60,732 nucleotides of DNA, taken from assembly GCF_000716335.1 (NCBI RefSeq), contig NZ_KL591025.1:380-61111 (forward strand), read 5' to 3'. The notes under the pieces are model-generated. The model did not search any database. It was not told the origin of the DNA and saw only the letters and a list, made by a program, of their open reading frames with translations. Of the stretch, positions 50,301 to 58,066 are shown piece by piece. Within the stretch, counting starts at the first letter, position 1. The number at the start of each line of letters is the position of its first letter. Made by a program: the position numbers and the translations under genes. This DNA comes from Streptomyces sp. NRRL S-118 (GTDB lineage: Bacteria > Actinomycetota > Actinomycetes > Streptomycetales > Streptomycetaceae).

Positions 50301-51078
50301 GGTACTGCGCCGTCATCACCTGTCCGGCGAGGCGTTCGCGTCCCGGGTGGGCGCGTACGTCCGCGTCGAGTTCGGCCACCGGTTCCAGGTCGCCGAGGAC
50401 GAGGCAGGCGTCGGCCCACGTCTCGACCGCCGAGAGTCTCACCCGTGCCAGCCGTTCGCTCTCCTCGGCGAGCACCGGGTAGTCGACGAGTTCCTCGTAG
50501 GGGGTGCCGCGCCACATGTCCAGGGCGGTGCGGAGCAGGTCCCTGGCCTCGGCGTGCCGGTGGTCGCGGTGCAGCCTGCGCCCCTCGGCCACCGCGTTCT
50601 CGAAGCGGTGGACGTCCACCTCGTCCTTGGTCAGGTCCAGCACGTACCCGGCCGCCACGCGGTGGATCAGCCGGGTCCGGTCGCCCGGGTCGGGCCGTGG
50701 CGACAGTGCGCGCCGGAGGTGGGAGATGTAGCTGTGCAAGGAGGGCAGGGCCCGGTCCGGAAGCCGGTCGCCCCACAGTTCCTCCAGCAATTGCTGGGCC
50801 GGCACGACGTTGCCGAGTCGCACGGCGAGGAGTGCCAGGAGCGCTCGGCGGCGCGGCGGCCCCAGTTCGATGGCCCGGCCGCCCGCGTCCGCCGCCATCG
50901 GCCCGAGCAGCCACAGACGGGGGCGGGACGCGATCTCCGGCACCTCGGGGCGCGGCGGGCCTGCGCTGCGAGCGCGGGCGGCGCCCCGTACCCGTCCGGC
51001 ACCCGCGGTGGGGCGGGGTTCCGGAATTCCGCAGGCGTCGGTTTCGTATACGTCCCGCTCGCCACCGGGAATTGCCAT
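47371..51078 (-). CDS. Large SARP-family regulator with ATPase domain (PimR-like)
   Basis: A 1235-residue activator. A winged HTH (~52-150, RLWLLGPMAADAGGRAIELG; SLHSYISHLRRALSP) and a BTAD (~156-300) form the SARP part. A ~160-residue Pro/Ala linker follows, then an ORC1/STAND-type ATPase (RRSFVGRESELA, Walker A GEPGIGKS at 501-508, Walker B LLMLEDLHWADAPS) and a long helical TPR-like C-terminus. There is no C-terminal LuxR HTH. The architecture matches PimR-type cluster activators. Divergent from the LuxR gene; four SARP-type heptamers lie between them. The ATG at 51078 starts just upstream of the HTH. Confidence 0.88.
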   Translation of the reverse strand: MAIPGGERDVYETDACGIPEPRPTAGAGRVRGAARARSAGPPRPEVPEIASRPRLWLLGPMAADAGGRAIELGPPRRRALLALLAVRLGNVVPAQQLLEELWGDRLPDRALPSLHSYISHLRRALSPRPDPGDRTRLIHRVAAGYVLDLTKDEVDVHRFENAVAEGRRLHRDHRHAEARDLLRTALDMWRGTPYEELVDYPVLAEESERLARVRLSAVETWADACLVLGDLEPVAELDADVRAHPGRERLAGQVMTAQYRLGRQADALHVYARTRDWLAGELGVDAGEELQRLHRAILRQELPTHTAQAPALPARSPGPTGSTESPRAALGEHPATPPQQPVLPPIAPGTAPGGVTPEAAAGAPGTVTERRVPRTGRAPLRSGPVRTPRPSPAALPSTPAAPVSPASAPLPVAPTLPPAAPWAAESRPPSASTDHPGTHHTATATGRDSHGAGTAAPPPAAQPHTSRDRRSFVGRESELAALRILVADLLGGKGRLAAVLGEPGIGKSRLLSEVAQRVRNDRVEALWGYCFPGPGTPPYWLWTQVLRQVAASRPEAFAAVRKRFGDGLSPLLDSSPDEHRHRDRHPEVAPDRFRTYDAVCETLLSLADDAPLLLMLEDLHWADAPSLQLLRLLTSRLNGRRLGIVITARTWEIESDPELGQALGETLWSPRTDTIKLDGLPEEAVSVLVSAASGPGVSRATVQRLHERSKGNPYFVNQLMSLLGDPARLHDPRAVRRLFTHVPSGVREVLTQRFAALPEATRDLLRLCAVIGSEIDPRLLAEVSGHDDAVCDHLEPALRAQLLSEDPAGSGGLHFTHALVRETLYGELSRRRRAQLHARIAETLAARPAGRHDGVEQLAHHAWEGSRVLSPAKALPALCRAGEEAELRLAYEQAEMWLRRAIDLVRLLPPGDDTAPLLEQQLQIQLGQMLATTRGYGDSDAEAAFTRSRALNPVTGATDQPTVLWSLCTANLVTGRYDGALGFSDRLRAMPGTPQDPVAYLGARYGRGIVLHVRGRLPEALAELEDAVERADALGTEGGRRVARYFQHDPRVSCRSYDAFTRWLMGDEDAAAARRVELLALTRHDSRPNDRAFALYVDAVLAALEGDVATARNSGGQGREVADRYGLRYWTHMLSVCEGWAVAHSGEPDAGIALLTSALSGLETSGTLIRLPLHLGFLADALHHVGRVTEAGTALHRLLQETTARGEHAYLLPRLPSTRLMRHLLPEPVTAQPCP

Positions 51079-51156
51079 TGGTCGTTCGCTTTCTCGTCCG
51101 CCCAGCCTCACGGCATTCGCACCGTTCCCCCCGCCGCACGCCGATCCTCGCACAGG

Positions 51157-51196
51157 CGACAAGTACGGGCCAAGCGCCTCTCAAGAACCCGTCAAG
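51157..51196 (+). promoter_or_regulatory. Four phased SARP heptamers
   Basis: Heptamers CGACAAG (51157), GGCCAAG (51168), TCTCAAG (51179) and CGTCAAG (51190) recur at exactly 11-bp spacing, each separated by 4 bp. Known SARP operators are heptameric direct repeats with this spacing, and the published PimR heptamer is CGGCAAG (from memory). The site lies 79 bp upstream of the SARP gene and 177 bp upstream of the LuxR gene. A further CGACAAG is at 51233. Confidence 0.75.
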
Positions 51197-51222
51197 GATG
51201 GCGAAATGCCTTCGCTTCACAG

Positions 51223-51236
51223 GTCGAGAATTCGAC
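51223..51236. promoter_or_regulatory. Palindrome GTCGA-GAAT-TCGAC
   Basis: A 5-bp inverted repeat with a 4-bp centre, between the SARP heptamers and the LuxR start. It overlaps the extra CGACAAG copy. Role unknown. Confidence 0.4.
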
Positions 51237-51372
51237 AAGGCCGTTGTGTCACGTTGGTCCGGCGCCGGCGGCCACGCATTCCGGAGGCCGTCGCGACATG
51301 CCCGGCGGGCAGCCTCGCACCCGCCCGGCGGCGGAATATCCCACGCGTTCCCCGGGAGAAATGGAGTTTGAT

Positions 51373-52116
51373 GTGAACACGTCGGCACGCGATTGTCCCG
51401 CGGCGGCCGTCATGAGCAGCACCCGCGCGGATGCCCGTCCGGAGCGGGCGCCCGGCCGGCAGCGGGACGAGCGGCGGCCCGATGGCGGGGCACCGCTGCG
51501 CGTCGCCGTCCACGCCACCGACCACGTCACCTACACCGGGCTGGCCCGCTATCTGGAGGGCGACCCCCGCGTGGTCGTGGTGGGCCGGGACAGCGCGGAG
51601 GAGGCGGATGTGACGGTGTTCACGGCCGACACGGTGAGCGGCGAGACCCTTCATGTCCTGCGCGGACTGTCGGCACGGCGCCGCACCGGCCCGTTCCTGG
51701 TGGTGGCCGGCACGCGCTGGAAGACGGACGTCGCCCTGGCCGTCGAGTGCGGCGTGCGCGCGGTGCTGTGGCGGCGCGACACCACGCCCGAGACCTTCGT
51801 GCGGGCGGTGCTCCGGCTGGGCGAGGGCGGGGGATCACTGCCCGCCGACCTCCAGGGCCGGCTGCTCGATCAGATCCAGCGGACCTGCCGCGATGTCCTC
51901 ATTCCGCAGGGCCTCGCCTCCGCTCGGCAACTCACCGTGCGCGAGGCGGACATATTGCGGCTCATCTCCGAGGGATGCGATCTGGCCGACATCGCCGAGA
52001 AATTGGCTTATTCAGAGCGAACCGTCAAGAACATCCTGTACCGAATGATGGGGCGGCTGGAGTTGCGCAACCGCGCACACGCCGTTTCCTACGCCATTCG
52101 GTCCGGGCTCATTTGA
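51373..52116 (+). CDS. LuxR-family cluster regulator
   Basis: A 247-residue regulator. The N-terminal ~150 residues are a degenerate receiver-like domain (LRVAVHATDHVTYTGLARYL, TVFTADTVSGETLHVLRGLS) without a convincing phosphoacceptor pocket, so it may respond to a ligand or act constitutively. The C-terminal LuxR HTH is LTVREADILRLISEGCDLAD and IAEKLAYSERTVKNILYRMM. The GTG at 51373 has GGAG 6 nt upstream. The anisomycin cluster is reported to have a LuxR activator (AniF); homology to it is plausible but cannot be verified here. Confidence 0.85.
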   Translation: MNTSARDCPAAAVMSSTRADARPERAPGRQRDERRPDGGAPLRVAVHATDHVTYTGLARYLEGDPRVVVVGRDSAEEADVTVFTADTVSGETLHVLRGLSARRRTGPFLVVAGTRWKTDVALAVECGVRAVLWRRDTTPETFVRAVLRLGEGGGSLPADLQGRLLDQIQRTCRDVLIPQGLASARQLTVREADILRLISEGCDLADIAEKLAYSERTVKNILYRMMGRLELRNRAHAVSYAIRSGLI

Positions 52117-52220
52117 CCGCCGGGCGCAGGGTACGTACGGGCACGCTCAGGAGAACAACGGGCAACGCAATTGCAGAACGCTGGCTCCGGGCCACCCCCG
52201 CCCGCCACGCTTTCCGGGAC

Positions 52221-52351
52221 GGCACCACGCCACGCCCCCGCCAACCGCCCCCGCCTGCCCGCGCCGCGCCGTCGCCATCCGCCCCATCTCCCGTCCCTCG
52301 TCTCTCATCCCCCCTACCGCGCCCCACTGCCCGTCGCTCCGTTCCCCGTCA
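52221..52351 (+). promoter_or_regulatory. C-rich, G-poor leader of the kinase gene
   Basis: The 249 bp between the LuxR and kinase genes have no ORF or hairpin. The last ~130 nt are strongly C/T-rich on the coding strand. C-rich, unstructured RNA is what Rho binds, so this may be a rut-like leader; the same bias recurs before the aminotransferase gene. Confidence 0.4.
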
Positions 52352-52365
52352 CCGAAAGGAACCCG

Positions 52366-53463
52366 ATGACCGTCGTCGCCCCGGCAGGAACCGAGGAGTG
52401 GGTACGCCAGGTCCTCGCCGCCCACTGGGGCGAGGCGTGGGCCGGGAGCGGGCTCCGCCCGCTGACCGTCGGAGGCGCGGCACCGCTCACCCACACGGCG
52501 GGGCTCTGGCGGGTCGCCGCCCCCACCGGTCCCCACGTTCTCAAGGTGCAGCTCAACAGCGAAGCGGCACGGCCCGGCCCCTTCTATCCGCTCAAGGACC
52601 GTGTCATCGGGCACTGCCGTCGCCAGGGGGTGCCCGCCCTGCCCGTCGTACCCGCCGCCGACGGCAGCCCCGGCGTCCGCCACGGGGGCCTCGTCTGCGA
52701 GCTGTCGCCCTACTCCCCCGGCACCCGGGCGAGCGGCACGAGCGGGGCGGAGGCCGTCGCCATCGTGGAGGCCGGACTGGCCCTGCGGGAGGCCCTGGAC
52801 ACCTTGCCGCCGGACGTGGCGGGGGAACTCGCCTCCGTCCACCTGCCCCTGCTGGTGGAGGAGGAGCACTGGCCGGCCGCCCTGCGGGACGCCGAGCGAC
52901 GACTGCTGCCCAAGGCCGAACGCGGTACGGACCGGTGGCACCGCGCCGCGGCCGGCGTGCTGCGCGAACTGCACGCGGCCGCACCGCTGTTACGGTCGGC
53001 CCTCGCCAGCGGCCATGGAACTGCGGTCCGTGCGGCGGCCACCCGCCCGGCCGTCGTCCACGGCGACCTGCACATCCACCACTTCCTCCTCGCCGAGCGG
53101 GGCGAACCACGAGTGGTTGCCCTGCTCGACTTCGACAACCTCCACGTCGACGACCGGCTGCTGGACCTCGCATGGGTGGCCGACACCGCGGTCCTCGCCT
53201 GCGGGGACGATGCCGGAGCGGCCCGTGACGTCATCACCCGGTTCGTCGACGCCGGGCGGCGCCGCGGACTGCTGCGCCCGGGGGACGAGGAGCTGCTGAT
53301 GCCGGTGCTGATGGCGCACTCGCTCCCGGTCGTCGTGGACATCGCCAAGGACATCCTCGACCGCGCCGTCCTCACCCCGCAGTGGCTCGCCTACTTCGAC
53401 CTGCTGTCCCCGATGCGCAGGCTCGCCGTCCACGAACTGCTCACCGGCGTGGCGTCCCGCTGA
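52366..53463 (+). CDS. APH/choline-kinase-fold phosphotransferase
   Basis: A 365-residue kinase-like protein and the first structural gene of the cluster. The N-lobe strand HVLKVQLNSEA carries the ATP lysine. The catalytic loop is VVHGDLHIHHFLL, where the usual Asn of HGDxxxxN is replaced by His. The metal site is ALLDFDNLHVDDRLLDLAW. Its role could be phosphorylating a pathway sugar or intermediate, or self-protection. Codon 209 is TTA (52990-52992), so synthesis should depend on bldA. AAAGGA lies 6 nt before the ATG. Confidence 0.82.
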   Translation: MTVVAPAGTEEWVRQVLAAHWGEAWAGSGLRPLTVGGAAPLTHTAGLWRVAAPTGPHVLKVQLNSEAARPGPFYPLKDRVIGHCRRQGVPALPVVPAADGSPGVRHGGLVCELSPYSPGTRASGTSGAEAVAIVEAGLALREALDTLPPDVAGELASVHLPLLVEEEHWPAALRDAERRLLPKAERGTDRWHRAAAGVLRELHAAAPLLRSALASGHGTAVRAAATRPAVVHGDLHIHHFLLAERGEPRVVALLDFDNLHVDDRLLDLAWVADTAVLACGDDAGAARDVITRFVDAGRRRGLLRPGDEELLMPVLMAHSLPVVVDIAKDILDRAVLTPQWLAYFDLLSPMRRLAVHELLTGVASR

Positions 53464-53610
53464 CCTCCGGCCCCTCGCCCCACCGCCCCGTACCCCTCGA
53501 CCCGGTGCGCCGCCCCGTACACCCGCGCACCGGACAGGCCGCATTGACCACCGCCGCAGCACTCCCCTCCCCCGCTTTCTCCGTTCGTCCGTTCCTTCGT
53601 CCTTCCAAGG
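53464..53610 (+). promoter_or_regulatory. C-rich leader of the aminotransferase operon
   Basis: The 154-bp gap before the aminotransferase is again C/T-rich on the coding strand, ending in AAGGAG. No hairpin recognised. It may be a Rho-sensitive leader or a promoter region; the sequence does not decide. Confidence 0.4.
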
Positions 53611-53617
53611 AGTCGTA

Positions 53618-54934
53618 GTGACCACCACCCGACCCGCACCGCTGTCGTCCTGGCCCTCCGACCTCTCCGCGTTCTGCTTCGAGGTGCCGCACTCGGAGGA
53701 GTCCCTGCTCTTCGAGTCCGGCAAGGGGGTGCGCCTCTCCGACGCGGCGGGACGCAGCTACCTGGACGCCCTGTCCGGTGTCTTCGTGACGTGCTTCGGA
53801 TACGACTGCGAGCCCATCGTCCGCGCCGTGACCGACCAGTTGCGCACCCTCCCCTTCAACCCGCCGCTGCACGGAACCAACCGTGCCGCCCTCGAACTCG
53901 CGCAGGGCCTCGTCGACCTGGCGCCCGCCGGCATCACGGCCGCCAAGCTCGTCAACGGCGGATCGGAGAGCGTGGAGGCCGCGATACGGCTGGCGCGGCT
54001 CCACCACCGCTCCCGGGGCAACCCCGGCAAGGTGAAGATCCTCAGCTACTACCACGGGTACCACGGAGCCACCTTCGGTTCGCTGACCCTGACCGGACGG
54101 CCCGACGTCACCCGCTTCGGACCCGGCCTCCCGGGTGTCGTGCACGTCTGGCCGCCGGACTGCCTGGAGGCCTTCTGGGACGTACCGGCGGAGCAGTCCG
54201 GCGCCCTCGCCGCCGCCATGATCGAGCGGACGATCGAGGCGGAGGGGCCGGACTCGGTGGCGGCGCTCGTCATCGAGCCCGTGATCCACCTGCGCGGCAT
54301 GGCCATCCCGTCCGCGGACTACCTCGCCCGGGTCCGGGAGGTGTGCGACCGCCACGGTGTCCTGCTGGTCTTCGACGAGATCGTCACCGGCTTCGGCCGG
54401 ACCGGCCGCCCCTTCGCTGCGCAGACCTTCGGCGTGACGCCCGACATCCTGTGCGTCGGCAAGGGGATCTCCGGCGGGTACGCACCGCTGGCCGCCGTGC
54501 TGATGGCCGAGCACATCGCCGAGGGGCTCGGGGAGAAGGGCGGGCCGGTGTCGTTCGCCCCGTCGCACACCTACGCCGCCAACCCGCTCGCCTCCGCCGC
54601 CGGGCTCGCCGCGGTCACGCTCTTCCGCGAAGGCGGCTACCTCGACCGGATCCGTGAGCTGTCCGCGTACACCGAGCCGCGGCTCCGTGCGGTCGCCGGG
54701 GACCGCGGCACCGTGCGGGCGGTGGGCCTGCTGTACGGCATCAAGCTGGCCGGCGGCGGTGAGCGCCTCGGTGAGCGGGTGGCGTCCGCCTGTCTGCGCC
54801 GGGGCCTGATCATCCGCGGGCAGGACGACTGGGTGGTCCTCGCGCCGGCGTTCGTCACCACGACGACCGAGGTGGACGAGATCGTGGGCGTGCTCGGCGA
54901 GGCGCTCGACGAGGTCTGCGGGGCCGGCCGGTGA
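53618..54934 (+). CDS. PLP class III aminotransferase, AniQ-like
   Basis: A 438-residue class III aminotransferase. PLP contacts: NGGSESVEAAIRLAR, YYHGYHGATFGS, VFDEIVTGFGRTG (D253) and the Schiff-base lysine K282 in CVGKGISGGYAPLAAV. In the published anisomycin pathway the homologous AniQ deaminates tyrosine to 4-hydroxyphenylpyruvate and later reaminates the extended ketone; the same pair of roles is inferred here from gene order. The GTG at 53618 follows AAGGAG. Coupled (GTGA) to the transketolase gene. Confidence 0.88.
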   Translation: MTTTRPAPLSSWPSDLSAFCFEVPHSEESLLFESGKGVRLSDAAGRSYLDALSGVFVTCFGYDCEPIVRAVTDQLRTLPFNPPLHGTNRAALELAQGLVDLAPAGITAAKLVNGGSESVEAAIRLARLHHRSRGNPGKVKILSYYHGYHGATFGSLTLTGRPDVTRFGPGLPGVVHVWPPDCLEAFWDVPAEQSGALAAAMIERTIEAEGPDSVAALVIEPVIHLRGMAIPSADYLARVREVCDRHGVLLVFDEIVTGFGRTGRPFAAQTFGVTPDILCVGKGISGGYAPLAAVLMAEHIAEGLGEKGGPVSFAPSHTYAANPLASAAGLAAVTLFREGGYLDRIRELSAYTEPRLRAVAGDRGTVRAVGLLYGIKLAGGGERLGERVASACLRRGLIIRGQDDWVVLAPAFVTTTTEVDEIVGVLGEALDEVCGAGR

Positions 54935-56709
54935 ACGACCTGCACGAGCGTTTCGCCGGGCCCGCGCGTGACGCGCTGCCCCGGCTCACCGCCGCCGAAC
55001 GTGCCGTGGTCGTCCGGGAGCTGGACGAACTGGAGCACGGCGACCACGGCGGGAACTCCCTGCTGGACGGTCTGCGCAAGGTCGCCGCACAGGTCCCCGA
55101 ACGGCTCTACACCAACAGCGCCGAAGTGCTGCTGCGGATGCACGAGATCGCGGGCTCCGGGAACCTCCAGAGCAACCTGTCGTCGCTGTCCCTGGTGCGT
55201 GCCTGCTTCGCCCTGGGCCTGGTGGACGACGGCGACGGGGGCGGCCCTGCCGAGCTGGTGGTCGGCCGGGGGCACATCGCGCCGGCCTTCTACGCCGAGC
55301 ACTACGTACGGGGGGCGCTGCCGTTCGCTCCTCTGGCCACGCTGCACCAGGACGGCCTGACCGGGGTCGTCCACCGCGACCTCGGGTTCCGCAACACGAT
55401 GCGGTACAGCCTCGGTGTCGGTGTGGCCCAGGCGGTCAGTCTCGCCTGGGAGCTGACACGGCGCGGGGAGGACCGCAAGGTGGTCTGCCTCGCGGGGGAC
55501 GGCGAACTCCACGAGGGCGCCGCCTTCGAGGCGCTGCGCTTCGCGCACGACGCGGGGCTGACGAACCTGGTCCTGGTCGTCGACGCCAACGCCAAGGGCA
55601 TCGAACCGCTGGCCAAGCCGGTGAACACCGGATATCTGTCGGCCTACCTGGGCCGGCTGATGGAGGTCGACGGCTGTGACGACTGGGCCGTCGAGGCGGC
55701 GCTCGGGGCGCTGCTCACCCTGCCGGGCCCGGCGGTGCTCGTCTGCCGCACCCGCAAGGGCGACCACAGCTTCAAGCCTGCGGGAGCGGCGGCCGCGGCG
55801 GGCCCGGTGTCGTTCGCCTCGACCGCCGGGCGCATGCTCGCCGCGCACCAGGAACGTACGGGGCGGGACCTGGCGGTCTTCACGCCCGACATGGCCGCCC
55901 GGTTCGGCCTGCGGGGGCACGTCCCGTACACCAACACGGGGCTGGCCGAGACGCTGACCGTGGGCATGACGCTGTCCCTGCCCGACGACACCACCAAAGT
56001 GGTGGCCACCGACGCCATGTACTACATGGACTCGATGAGCATGCTCACGGAGGCCACCACCAGCGTGCGCAACCTGCTGGTCCTGGCCGGACGGAGCTGG
56101 GGGGCGTGGGGCGGCGCCCACAACGCCACCAACCTGCTCGGCCTGCTGCTGCACACACGGGTGTACGAGCCGGTCACCGCCGCCGAGTTCGCCGCGTGCC
56201 TGGACCGGCTCGGCCGGGACCCGGCCACCACCCACGTCGTCAGCATGGTCGACGCGAAGTTCGCACCGCCCGCCCGTGACTGCGCGGCCGACATCGACGC
56301 GGGGGTGTGGCTCACCCCGCCCGGCGGCGCGCCGGCCGCGCCGGACGCGGTCGTGGTGACGTTCGGCTACGCGGGCGTGCTGGTGGACGAGGCCAACCGG
56401 GACCTCGGCGTCCCGCACCTGCACTGCGCCGCGCTCGACCCGCGGCTCGGGCCGGCCGACCTCGGAGTCCTGTCCCGTGCCCGCCGGATCCTGAGCGTCG
56501 AGTACAACGGCGCCGACGGTGGCTTCGGGGAGCGGCTGCGCTCGGAGCACCTGCTGCCGGTGGAGGTCCACGCGGTGCGCCGGGACATCGCCAACCGGGT
56601 GCACCAGCGTCAGCTTCCGCTGCACGGGATGAGCGTCGGGATGCTGCGGGAGCGCCTCGCCGCGCTGCTGGAGAGCCGGGAGGCGGGGCATGCGCCTGCA
56701 CACGCATGA
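54931..56709 (+). CDS. Transketolase-like enzyme, AniP-like
   Basis: A 592-residue single-chain transketolase, shorter than primary-metabolism enzymes (~690). The TPP domain has GRGHIAPAFYAEHY and the TPP motif GDGELHEG (189-196) to N220. The pyrimidine domain has DLAVFTPDMAARFG, NTGLAETLTVGMTLSL and ATDAMYYMDSMSMLTEA; a C-terminal transketolase domain follows. In anisomycin synthesis AniP joins a glycolytic C3 unit to 4-hydroxyphenylpyruvate. GTGA overlap with the aminotransferase gene. Confidence 0.9.
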   Translation: MNDLHERFAGPARDALPRLTAAERAVVVRELDELEHGDHGGNSLLDGLRKVAAQVPERLYTNSAEVLLRMHEIAGSGNLQSNLSSLSLVRACFALGLVDDGDGGGPAELVVGRGHIAPAFYAEHYVRGALPFAPLATLHQDGLTGVVHRDLGFRNTMRYSLGVGVAQAVSLAWELTRRGEDRKVVCLAGDGELHEGAAFEALRFAHDAGLTNLVLVVDANAKGIEPLAKPVNTGYLSAYLGRLMEVDGCDDWAVEAALGALLTLPGPAVLVCRTRKGDHSFKPAGAAAAAGPVSFASTAGRMLAAHQERTGRDLAVFTPDMAARFGLRGHVPYTNTGLAETLTVGMTLSLPDDTTKVVATDAMYYMDSMSMLTEATTSVRNLLVLAGRSWGAWGGAHNATNLLGLLLHTRVYEPVTAAEFAACLDRLGRDPATTHVVSMVDAKFAPPARDCAADIDAGVWLTPPGGAPAAPDAVVVTFGYAGVLVDEANRDLGVPHLHCAALDPRLGPADLGVLSRARRILSVEYNGADGGFGERLRSEHLLPVEVHAVRRDIANRVHQRQLPLHGMSVGMLRERLAALLESREAGHAPAHA

Positions 56710-58066
56710 CTACCGGGCGCCGGACACGGACGGCATCGTCGACGGTGCGATCCTCATGCACCGGGAGATGTCGCAACTGCTGGCGCGCCGCGGCTCCGTC
56801 GCGCTGCACGACCTGACGGCCGGCCCCCGCTGCGTGGCCGGCCTGGGCGGCGGCGACGTCGTGTACGCGGGCTCGGGCCCGTACGCCTTCCTCTACCACC
56901 ACTGGCGGGAGCAGTGCGGCGGTGACTTCCGGATCGTGCGGGAGGTGCACACCGCCCTGTGGTCGGGCTACTGGGCGCAGGAGGAGCTCTGTGCGCCGCT
57001 GGTCCGCCCGGGCGACATGGCGTTGTTCCCGACCGAGTACACCCGCCGGCTGTTCCTGCGGAACTTCCCCTCCGTCACGGCGTCCGGGTCCGCGGTGGCC
57101 TATCCCATGCTGGACCGGCTCCCGCGCCGCGCCCCGCGTGCCCTGCCGCCGGCCGGCCGCCCGCTGCGGATCGGTTACCTCGGGGCGCTGTCGCTGGCCA
57201 AGAACTTCGACCAGGTGCTGTCGGTGTTCGCCCGGTGCCACCGGGAAGCGGGCGGCGGGGTGAGCCTGGTGTGCGCCGGCAAGCCGAACGACCCCCGCTG
57301 GGAGGCCGGCCGGGTCCGCGCCGTCCTGCGGGAGGCCGGAGTGGCCGAGGGCGCGGTGCGCATGGAGGGCGTCCGGCCGCAGGAGCGGCTGACGGAGTTC
57401 TTCGACGCGATCGACGTGCTGCTGTTCCCGAGCACGGCCTCGCGGGAGACCCTGGGGCGGGTCGTCCTGGAGGCCCTGGCCCATGGCGTCCCGGTGCTCG
57501 CGGCCGCCGTCGGCCCGGCGGTCGAGCTGCTCCCGGCGCGCAACCTCGTCACCACCGCCCTCGACACCAAGGGCACGTTCGACATGGGCCGCGTCGGCCC
57601 GCTGGGCCGCGTCGACGAGGACGCGCTCGTGGAGAAGCTGCTCACGCGGGACATCGAGCCGGCGGCGCTGCGGTCGGTGACGCCCTACACGGACAGCACC
57701 TTCCTGCGGACGCTCGCCGGGCATCCGCTGCCGGTGCCGGCCGACCCCGACCGGGTCCTGCCCTCGGCCGTCCGCGTCGCGCCCCGCACCGGATCCGGTG
57801 CGGCTGCGGACGCCGCGGTGGCCACCGCACTGTTCCGTGACTTCTTCGAGCACCGCGACGGTGCCCTGACCGCCGCCCTGGACGCGCGGGCCGCACGCAC
57901 CGGGCGCGACGACCCGGCCCTGCGCCGCGTCGTCGCGGCGCCGCAACGCAACCTCGCCGACTACCGCGCCTTCCCGCGCCTGCTGGACGCCCTGGTCCTG
58001 CCCCCGCTCACGTACACGCTCGCGCCCGCCGAGGTGGGCGCCGCCCTGACAGGAGACACCCCATGA
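56690..58066 (+). CDS. GT4-family glycosyltransferase, AniO-like
   Basis: A 458-residue GT-B glycosyltransferase. The C-terminal Rossmann half begins LRIGYLGALSLAKNFDQVLS, has SLVCAGKPND and the donor-binding ETLGRVVLEALAHGVPVLAA (E-x7-E). A ~100-residue extension follows the GT domain. In the anisomycin pathway AniO performs a cryptic glucosylation needed for the dehydrogenase; that role is inferred. The ATG overlaps the transketolase gene by 20 bp and follows GGAGGCGGGGC. Confidence 0.88.
   Translation: MRLHTHDYRAPDTDGIVDGAILMHREMSQLLARRGSVALHDLTAGPRCVAGLGGGDVVYAGSGPYAFLYHHWREQCGGDFRIVREVHTALWSGYWAQEELCAPLVRPGDMALFPTEYTRRLFLRNFPSVTASGSAVAYPMLDRLPRRAPRALPPAGRPLRIGYLGALSLAKNFDQVLSVFARCHREAGGGVSLVCAGKPNDPRWEAGRVRAVLREAGVAEGAVRMEGVRPQERLTEFFDAIDVLLFPSTASRETLGRVVLEALAHGVPVLAAAVGPAVELLPARNLVTTALDTKGTFDMGRVGPLGRVDEDALVEKLLTRDIEPAALRSVTPYTDSTFLRTLAGHPLPVPADPDRVLPSAVRVAPRTGSGAAADAAVATALFRDFFEHRDGALTAALDARAARTGRDDPALRRVVAAPQRNLADYRAFPRLLDALVLPPLTYTLAPAEVGAALTGDTP

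Noticed and set aside
51346..51360. TTCCCCGGGAGAA dyad just before the LuxR start, considered as a PimM-type box
   Set aside because: It lacks the CTVGGGAWWTCCCBAG pattern and includes the ribosome-binding site, so it is probably incidental.
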